Shown one piece after another: positions 42,015 through 49,700 of a stretch of DNA of 64,000 bases. This stretch comes from Nostoc calcicola FACHB-3891. GTDB taxonomy: Bacteria; Cyanobacteriota; Cyanobacteriia; Cyanobacteriales; Nostocaceae. The notes under the pieces are model-generated. The model made no database searches. It was given only the letters and a program-made list of their open reading frames with translations, and had not been told where the DNA came from. The stretch covers positions 1 through 64,000 of the forward strand of contig NZ_JACJRQ010000015.1 of assembly GCF_014697355.1 (NCBI RefSeq), read 5' to 3'. Position numbers and translations under genes: made by a program. Numbering within the stretch: position 1 is the stretch's first letter; every line of letters starts with the position of its first letter.

Positions 42015-44741
42015 TTAACTGAAGGTATCGGTAACAATCAGCGGCAGTTCTACCCTAAATGTTGTGCCGACTCCAACCCGACTAGCAAAGGTGATTCGTC
42101 CTTTCTGGATATATACACATTTATTGACAATTGTCAAGCCTAATCCAGTGCCTGGTGTATTACCAACGTTATTACCTCGGTAGAACGACTCGAATAAGTG
42201 CTGCTGATCCTCTAGTGAAATCCCAATACCTTCATCTTTAATCAGAAAAACCACTATTTGATCTTCAATTAATAAATCAATTTGAATATTACTGCCAATT
42301 GAGGAATATTTGACAGCATTTGAAAGTAGGTTGCTAAGAATTTGTCGCAGAAGTTGATTGTCCATGTAGACGATAAAGTGATTGTTGTCTGATGAACTAC
42401 CCTGGTATTGAGGAGAAAAGACTAGGTGATGATTAGGAAAAATCAGTTGTAGTTCATCTATCAAGGTTTGACAGAAACCAACCAAATCAAAATCACTTGG
42501 TTCAAATATTAATTTTCCGGCTTCAGCTTTATTAATTAGCAAGATGTTATCTAAGAGTTGAGTAATATGTTGAACGTAAGTTTGAATGCATTGGAGATGC
42601 CTTTGTTTTTGTTGTTCATCTAACTTATGGCTAAAACTTTTTAAAATTCCAGCAGAAGAAGCAATGACAGCCAAAGGAGTGCGAAATTCATGGGATGTCA
42701 TGGAAATGAAACGAGATTTTAAATCACTGAGTTCTTTTTCTTTTTCTAAAGCTTTAAAAATTTGTTCTTCAGCTTTTTTGCGTTCATTTAATTCTACTTG
42801 CAATTGGGCATAAAGTCCTGATTGTTGTGTGGCGATCGCTAGCTGATTTCCTAATTGTTGTAATAACTCAATTTCTACTGATTTCCACTCTCTCGGATGC
42901 GAACATTGGTGAGCAATCAACAAACCCCATAACATATCGTGCTGAATAATTGGAATCACAAGCTTGGCGCGAATTTGCATGTCCTCCATAAACTTGTTTA
43001 GGCAACTGGGAGATTGGTGGAAATTCCGGTCATAAAAAGCATAAGTTTCACCTTGGACATAACGTGAATAACATTCTTTTGGGAAACATTGAACGGGAAA
43101 AGATCGATCGACTATACTTTCATAGCCTGGTGTCAATGCTTCAGCAATTACTTTGCCTATACCATCTGGGAAAGTGCGGAAAATTAGTACGCGATCGACT
43201 TTTAGGAACTTGTGAACTTCAACTACTGTCGCATTCAAAATTGCTTGTAAATCCAGCGATTCTCGAATGCGTTGAGTAATCATATTCACCAAACGTTCTC
43301 GTTCAATTGCAGCTTCTATTGCTGCTAATTGGCATTTTAGTTCTTCTTGTCCTTGTTTTTGATTTTGTATATCTTTAACTATATCAATGGAATAAATAAA
43401 TTTCTGTTCGCTTTCTTTTAGTGCGGCTTCAGCTTGTTTGTATTCTGTTATGTCCTCACAAATGCACAGTAAGTATTCCGGTTGTTGATTTTTGTCATAC
43501 AAAGGAATTTTTGTTGTATGCAAAATTCTTGGCCCAAGATTAGGGCTGTCAAGAGTTTCCTCAGAAATATCTTGAGGGATACCACTAGAAAAAGCTTCTT
43601 GGTCTTTTTGACGATAAAAATCTGCTTGTTCTTTGGGAGAAAATTCGTAATCTGTTTTACCAATAGCCTCTTGGGCTGTTATACCAAATATGCGTTCGCA
43701 GGTTTGATTCCATAATTTAAATGTCCCAAAACTTTCTGGTTTGGCATCTTTAACAAACACTGCAATCGGCAGATTATTAATCATTGACGCCAGAAAATTG
43801 CGAGTCTGCTGGAGTTCTTCTTGTACTTTTCGGCTTTCGGTAATATCAATGCCTGTACAGACGATATACTCAATTTGATCATGATGATTAAGTAAGAAAT
43901 TATTTGACCAAGAAATTATACGGCGATCGCCATCTTTAGTGATTAAATCAGTTTCGTAACGATTGGGTAACTCTCTGTGGGCAAAATTTTCAAATAAAGC
44001 TTTGATACATTCTGTTTTTTCGGGTAATAATAGAACGTCCCAGATAAATTTGCCTTTAACTTCATCAAATGAGTAACCTGTGGTTGCTTCACAAGTATGA
44101 TTAAAGCGTATAATCCTACCATGAAAATCCAGCACAATCATTAGAGCATCTGCAACATTCAAAATCGCAGACACAAGGTTACGCTCTAAGCGCAGTTCCG
44201 TCTCAATTCTCTGACGCTCTCTTAGTTTCACTCGTGCATAATTGTAGAGTCGTGTTTGTTGAATCGCAACCCCAAGCAGACTTGCGGGAGTGACTAATCC
44301 AATCACTTCTCCTTGCTCCCCTAGAATTGGTAAATGGCGAATCCGATGTTGTTTGAGCAAATTTAAAGCAGTAAAAGTATCTTTAAATTCTCGTATTTTC
44401 AGAGTTACTAACTCTGTTGTCATAACTTCCTCAATCTTGACATTTTCTAAACTCTTTTTTTCCGCTGTCAGCTTAATTAAGTCTCGTTGTGTAAAGATAC
44501 CCAACAGTTTTGAGTTTTCCATGACTAGAACACAACTGTCGGCTTGAGACGTAAGACTATTTATTTCTTTAGTCGAATCTTCCAAGGGTTTGGAATCTTT
44601 ATTTAGCCAATCACCAAAATTACCTTGTGTTTGATTTATTAGTGTAACCACATCCAAAACTAGAATTTCAGGACTAACTATTAAAGGATGACGAATAATA
44701 GTCATCTGTAAATTTTCAAAGCTGAGAGAGTTAGTAAGCAT
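42015..44741 (-). CDS. CBS - PAS - PAS - CBCR-like GAF - histidine kinase
   Basis: The 908-residue protein starts with a pair of CBS domains (VSPEILVLDVVTLINQTQ; IEEVMTTELVTLKIREFKDT; HRIRHLPILGEQGEVIGLVT) that can bind adenine nucleotides. Two PAS domains follow (ILNVADALMIVLDFHGRIIR; MINNLPIAVFVKDAKPESFG), then a GAF domain (about 490-645), DHp (FISMTSHEFRTPLAVIASS) and HATPase (LSNLLSNAVKYSS, KDEGIGI, GTGLGLTIV). The GAF has C552 (VQCF) and C580 (SCLN), 28 residues apart, at the positions of the two cysteines of DXCF cyanobacteriochromes, but the Asp of DXCF and the His after the second Cys are lost. No transmembrane helix is present. It is the first gene of a signalling cluster with the REC proteins downstream. 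Confidence 0.9.
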   Translation of the reverse strand: MLTNSLSFENLQMTIIRHPLIVSPEILVLDVVTLINQTQGNFGDWLNKDSKPLEDSTKEINSLTSQADSCVLVMENSKLLGIFTQRDLIKLTAEKKSLENVKIEEVMTTELVTLKIREFKDTFTALNLLKQHRIRHLPILGEQGEVIGLVTPASLLGVAIQQTRLYNYARVKLRERQRIETELRLERNLVSAILNVADALMIVLDFHGRIIRFNHTCEATTGYSFDEVKGKFIWDVLLLPEKTECIKALFENFAHRELPNRYETDLITKDGDRRIISWSNNFLLNHHDQIEYIVCTGIDITESRKVQEELQQTRNFLASMINNLPIAVFVKDAKPESFGTFKLWNQTCERIFGITAQEAIGKTDYEFSPKEQADFYRQKDQEAFSSGIPQDISEETLDSPNLGPRILHTTKIPLYDKNQQPEYLLCICEDITEYKQAEAALKESEQKFIYSIDIVKDIQNQKQGQEELKCQLAAIEAAIERERLVNMITQRIRESLDLQAILNATVVEVHKFLKVDRVLIFRTFPDGIGKVIAEALTPGYESIVDRSFPVQCFPKECYSRYVQGETYAFYDRNFHQSPSCLNKFMEDMQIRAKLVIPIIQHDMLWGLLIAHQCSHPREWKSVEIELLQQLGNQLAIATQQSGLYAQLQVELNERKKAEEQIFKALEKEKELSDLKSRFISMTSHEFRTPLAVIASSAGILKSFSHKLDEQQKQRHLQCIQTYVQHITQLLDNILLINKAEAGKLIFEPSDFDLVGFCQTLIDELQLIFPNHHLVFSPQYQGSSSDNNHFIVYMDNQLLRQILSNLLSNAVKYSSIGSNIQIDLLIEDQIVVFLIKDEGIGISLEDQQHLFESFYRGNNVGNTPGTGLGLTIVNKCVYIQKGRITFASRVGVGTTFRVELPLIVTDTFS

Positions 44742-44908
44742 TATTTATAAATTTATTGAGCGAATTTACCATTAATAAAATAATTAATAATATTATAACT
44801 CTATAATAAAAAATGCAAATATTTTTATTGGAAAATCCTTAATTTATATATTTGAGTATTAATTTATAAAAAAATAGTAGAGCACCTGAATGTAAACTGA
44901 GCAATATT
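44742..44908. other. AT-rich spacer before the CBS-kinase gene
   Basis: About 165 bp of very AT-rich DNA between two same-strand genes, probably carrying the promoter of the kinase cluster on the minus strand; no specific element is resolved. Confidence 0.3.
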
Positions 44909-45322
44909 TTAAATTTTATTATTTAAATATTGCTGCAATTTATGTATTGTGTTGAGGTAATCATTGTTTGACACCTTCTTAATAATCTGGAATACGCCAA
45001 TTAAAGAAGCTATCAACAACAGAAAAGAGATGATAAACACAACTCTGTTGGCAAATGTAAAAATCGCAGATTTGGGACGTTTATTTAACCGTTTTTCTTT
45101 GCCAATTAAAAAAACTACATAAAAGCGTTGTTTCAAAAAAGGAATAGAAAGCCTGATATCTACAGCATGATATTTAACAACTTTGTTACTCAATACTCTT
45201 TTTAATTCTGTCAATTGAGTATTAGTAAATTTAGCTGCTGTTTCACGAGGAACACGAGCCAAAAAATTTTGTACGAAAGGATCTGATTTGGCAGAGTACT
45301 GGGTGAAATTACTTCTAGACAT
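44909..45322 (-). CDS. Small membrane protein, paralogue A
   Basis: The 137-residue protein has a conserved soluble part (QNFLARVPRETAAKFTNTQL; HAVDIRLSIPFLKQRFYVVF) followed by one strong transmembrane helix (VVFIISFLLLIASLIGVF, about residues 93-111) and a short C-terminal tail. It shares the pattern (I/L)DxRxSxPxxKxxFYxVxLxGxExR with its upstream neighbour, so the two are tandem paralogues. No function is known to me. It precedes the CBS-kinase cluster on the same strand. Confidence 0.65.
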   Translation of the reverse strand: MSRSNFTQYSAKSDPFVQNFLARVPRETAAKFTNTQLTELKRVLSNKVVKYHAVDIRLSIPFLKQRFYVVFLIGKEKRLNKRPKSAIFTFANRVVFIISFLLLIASLIGVFQIIKKVSNNDYLNTIHKLQQYLNNKI

Positions 45323-45350
45323 ATTGTTTCCTTATTAGTGCAAATTAGCT

Positions 45351-45836
45351 TCAGAACATAGAATTATGTTCATAATCCCAACATTTACGATCGCGCCAAG
45401 TCCTACGAGTGTATTGACAGTCCGATTCATTATCAATCCAGGGAATTGATGTAGGGTTGTCCGGAGAAGATGAAAATGTCAAATCAATCGAAGAAAGTGC
45501 ATAAGAAAAGATAGCAAAGCTCGAAGCTGATAGAATAATCAAAGCTAGAATCAGAAATATGCTATTAATGGGAGTCCACAAAGGATGTAAACTTCTTTCA
45601 TATTGCAAACGCTGTTTAGAGCGACGTTCCGTACCTCCTAATAAAACTAGATAAAATTTTAGTTTGGAAATAGGAAATGAAATTCGCAAATCTAAAGTAT
45701 GGTTGCTCCAATCTTGAGAATCAAAGGTTCTTTTGATAGCTTTTATTTGTTCTTCATCAAAAGTTTTTTTGATTTCTGGGTTAATCTGAGTAAAAACTTG
45801 TTCAAAAGCCAAATTAGGCGGCTGTGTCTTGAGCAT
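45351..45836 (-). CDS. Small membrane protein, paralogue B
   Basis: The 161-residue protein has the same domain (FEQVFTQINPEIKKTFDEEQ; HTLDLRISFPISKLKFYLVL; GGTERRSKQRLQ) followed by a transmembrane helix (SIFLILALIILSASSFAIFS). It has an extra C-terminal extracytoplasmic-looking tail with two cysteines (SDCQYTRRTWRDRKCWDYEH). It lies 28 bp upstream of paralogue A, probably in one operon. Its function is unknown. Confidence 0.68.
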   Translation of the reverse strand: MLKTQPPNLAFEQVFTQINPEIKKTFDEEQIKAIKRTFDSQDWSNHTLDLRISFPISKLKFYLVLLGGTERRSKQRLQYERSLHPLWTPINSIFLILALIILSASSFAIFSYALSSIDLTFSSSPDNPTSIPWIDNESDCQYTRRTWRDRKCWDYEHNSMF

Positions 45837-46120
45837 GGTTTGTATGTAACACTATTTTGCTAAATTCCAATATTATATTCAGACATCAAAAATACTTGAG
45901 AATGTCTTGTTGTTTGGAATACTTTTATTATTCAGGTTTTCAATCAAAAAATAATCGAGGAAAAGCACTAATTTTCTTACCGAATAATTTGAGAGTAATT
46001 ACTTATATTCCTATTGGTAATTTAAGAATAAATACTTAGTTATGACTGCATAACCTTTCTAAGGCTGAGAGAAGTTAGAGAGTGCGAGAGTCGAGTTACT
46101 TGAAAAGCGCTGTAAGATTA
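45837..46120. other. Intergenic region, AT-rich, no gene
   Basis: A plus-strand 60-codon frame at 45857-46039 has no protein-like features. It probably holds the promoter of the minus-strand membrane-protein pair. Confidence 0.35.
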
Positions 46121-46305
46121 AAAACAGGGGAAAAGGTTAAGGGGTAAAGGGGAAAGGGTAAGAATTAAAAACAGGGGAAAAGGGTAAAGGGGAAAGGGTA
46201 AGAATTAAAAACAGGGGAAAAGGTTAAAGGGTAAAGGGATAAATTTAACCTTTCCCCCTTACCCCTTTCCCCTTTCCCTTTCCCCTTTCCCCTTCTCCTT
46301 CTTCA
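46121..46305. repeat. Purine/pyrimidine mirror repeat, copy 2
   Basis: Three direct copies of a roughly 47-bp unit (aacaggggaaaaggttaagg, then gggtaaagggg and gtaagaattaa) are followed by a C/T-rich complementary arm (aacctttccccc, cccctttcccctttccc). The centre gggataaatttaacc is the reverse complement of that in copy 1 at 7945. Confidence 0.75.
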
Positions 46306-46430
46306 TTGTAGACACGGCTGTCAAAGCAAGCTTCTGACAATGCTCGTCTGCTGTAAGGGTATGAATTTCACTAGCAGCAAATTTACTGGCAATCTCCAGA
46401 AGTTTCTTACGTAAGATTGCGAATTCCATT
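46306..46430 (-). pseudogene. Possible gene remnant (about 42 codons)
   Basis: On the minus strand from an ATG near 46428 the frame reads MEFAILRKKLLEIASKFAAS and then EIHTLTADEHCQKLALTAVS before running into the purine repeat. The composition is protein-like, but I cannot assign a family, and it has neither a plausible end nor a ribosome-binding site. It may be a truncated gene. Confidence 0.25.
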
Positions 46431-46742
46431 CTTGCATAACACGCAGTAGTAGACGCAAGAAGACCAGAGGGGGAAAGAGGATAGGGGATAAGCAGAGAAG
46501 TTTGAGCTAAGGTTTTCTTAACTCAGAATTTCCGAGAAAAAACTTGTTGCAATTTCTCCCCCTGTTTCATTGTCCCTACTGACTCCCTACTCCCTGACGC
46601 ATAGTCATTATTAAATGTGGGAACTATAAGAGTGTCTCAGGCATTTCACCTGGTTTGTATCGCAATTCCCTATTTAGGTGTAACTTAACTTAGGTCATGC
46701 TATCAACACGATAGTTATAAAGATACAATTTGTTTAAATGCG
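46431..46742. other. Spacer upstream of the hybrid photoreceptor-like kinase
   Basis: About 300 bp with small purine-rich runs (gaccagagggggaaagagga) and decayed tccctactgac units; there is no clear promoter, although regulatory sites for the next gene must lie here. Confidence 0.3.
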
Positions 46743-46775
46743 TTGAAACGCGATCGCCTTAGTATTTTCGATCCT

Positions 46776-49700
46776 ATGAGTCATGGTTCTCCCCTAACCA
46801 TCCTGCTGATTGATGATTGCCCTCAAGAGCGGATGGAAATTTGCCGCTGCTTACAGCCTCAGTTGCTGTATACCTATCATATTTTGGAGTTTGGCACGAC
46901 GACGGAGGCCATGAAATGGTGCCAGCAGCAGATACCAGATGCGATCGTGCTGGATTTTTTGTTGTCTGATGGCAATGGCTTGAAGTTTCTTCAAAAATTT
47001 AGGGAACAATTTAGCACTAACCAATGCGCTATCATCTTGCTGACCACAGAAGAAGATGAACTCATGGCCGCCCGTGCTTTGAAAAGCGGTGCCCAGGATT
47101 ATTTGGTCAAAGACAAGCTGACGGCTGAAGTCTTGCAAGAATCAATCGATCGTGCAGTTGCACCAATTCATTTGAGGCGACGGCTAGAACAAAGTCAAGA
47201 AGAACAACAACTGATTGGCGCGATCGCTTTACGGATTCGTCAGTCGCTCAACCTCCAAGAAATTTTACATGCAACTGCAACGGAGGTGCGCCAGTTTCTG
47301 CTGGCAGACCGCGTGGTAGTCTATCAATTTCACCCAGATATGAGTGGTGTCATTGTGGCGGAGTCGGTGCTTGGAGATTGGACAGTGGCTCTAGGCAAGG
47401 AAATTCACGACACCTGCTTTCAACGGGGAGCCGGCAGCGACTATCGCCAGGGGAAAAAACGGGCAATAGACGATATTTATCAGGCGGGCTTAACAGAATG
47501 TCATTTACAGCTTTTAGAACAATTTGAAGTCAAAGCCAATTTGGTGGTGCCTATTTTGGTGGCAGAGGAATTATGGGGATTATTAATTGCTCACCAATGT
47601 TCGGCATCTCGTCACTGGGAATCGGTGGAACTTTCCTTACTAGATCAACTTGCGGTGCAAATAGCGATCGCCATTCAACAAGCAAGTGCCCATGAACAGC
47701 TACAAACAGAATTAGCAGAACGCAAACAAACACAAGCCGCTTTACTTCAAAGTGAAGCTCGGTTTGGGGCCTTCATGAATAACAGTCCTACAGCTTCCTG
47801 GATTACCGATCGAGATGGCTTGTTGGTTTATCTAAGTCAAACCTATCTACAAACATTTCAGCTTCAAGCTCAAACCAGGGAGGAGTTAATCGGCAAGACA
47901 GTTTTTGAAGTGTATTCGGCTGAAATCGCTCAGCAGTTTGTGGATAACATTCGTCAGGTTGTACAGACTCAACAAACTATTGAAGCGATCGAACAAGCCC
48001 CCAGACCAGACGGCACGCTAGGCTATTTTTTAGTTTACAAATTCCCCCTTGAAGGAACTTTCGGGCAATGTCTAGTCGGTGGGGTTGCAGTTGATATTAC
48101 CGAGCGAGTGCTTGCAGAACAGGCATTGCAAGAACTCAATCAACAACTTGAAGTTAGAGTCGAACGCCGCACGGCAGCTTTACGAGAAAGTGAAGAACGC
48201 TTGAGCAAGACCCAAGCCCATCTGCTGGCAGCGCAACGAATTGCCAATTTGGGCAGTTGGGAACTAGACTTACAAACTCAAGAAATCATCTGGTCGCCAG
48301 AGGTTTTTCAGATTTTTGGACGCGATCCCGCTTGTGGTACGCCAACCTACGAGGAGTTTCGTCAGTTAATGCATTTAGCCGCTCGGACTCGTCACGATAC
48401 TTTAGTGCAGCAGACAATCGAACAGGGACGAGCCTATGAAATAGAATATTGCTCAAATCGCTCAGACGGGACATTGCTTTATTTATTTTCTCGAGGTGAA
48501 GCGATATTTGATGCAGATGGTAAAGCCGTGCGCTTAGTCGGCACTATCTTAGACATTACCGATCGCAAACAAGTAGAAGCAGCCCTGAGAGACAGCGAAC
48601 GCCGTTACGCAACCTTGACAGAAGCTGCTCCAGTGACGATTTTCCGGCTTGATGCTGTTGGTCAATGTATCTATGTGAACGATCGCTGGAATGAGATGAC
48701 TCTTAGACCAACAGAAACAGCACTGGGAATGGGATGGTTACAGATAATGCATCCAGAAGACCGCGATCGCCTGGTGTCAGAATGGTCTCAAGGATTTTGG
48801 CAAAGAGGACTGTACCGTAAGGAAATCAGGCATTTGCACCCCAATGGCAGCATCACCTGGTTCTACATCCAATTACTACCCGAAACTAACCCCTTTGGCA
48901 CCGTTATTGGCTACATTGCCACCCTCACCGATATCACCGAACGCAAACAAGCAGAGTCAGCACTACTGGAGAGCGAACGCCGTTATGCCAGCTTGGCACA
49001 AGCAGCTCCGGTGGCAATTTTCCAGCTTGATGCTGCTGGTAACTGTGTTTATGTCAACGCTCGCTGGAGCCAAATGACTCTGAGACCAACACAGTCAGCA
49101 TTGGGGATGGGGTGGTTAGAAGCTATACATCCAGAAGACCGAGGTCGCTTTTTGAAAAAGAGATCTCAAAATTTCCCAGCAGGATACGATAGTGAAGAAA
49201 AATTCCATGAGAACGAGGGTAGACATCTGCGCCCAGATGGTAGCATCAATTGGTTCTATGTCCAGGTAGTACCTGAAGTCAACGCCGATGGCACCTTTGT
49301 CGGCTATGTCGGCACCCTCACGGATATTACCGAACGCAAACAAACTGAAGAACAGCTGCATCATCTATCCGAACGCCTGACCCTAGCAATCAGTTCTGGA
49401 GGGTTCGGCATTTGGGAATATGATTTCGCCCAAAATAAACAGATTTGGGATGAACGAATGTACGAACTGTACGGGCTGAGCAATAGCGATTTTAAAGGCT
49501 CTTTTGATGCCTGGTTAAACTGTATCCACCCAGACGATCGCCCTTATATCCTGGAAACCACCGAGCAAGTTCTCGAAGGAAGGCAAGAATATAATGTAGA
49601 GTTTCGTATCATTCAACCAAATGGAGAAATTCGTTTTCTCAAAGGTTACGGTATTCTCAAGCGCGACCAAGAAGGCGTACCTGTATGGATGATTGGGGTT

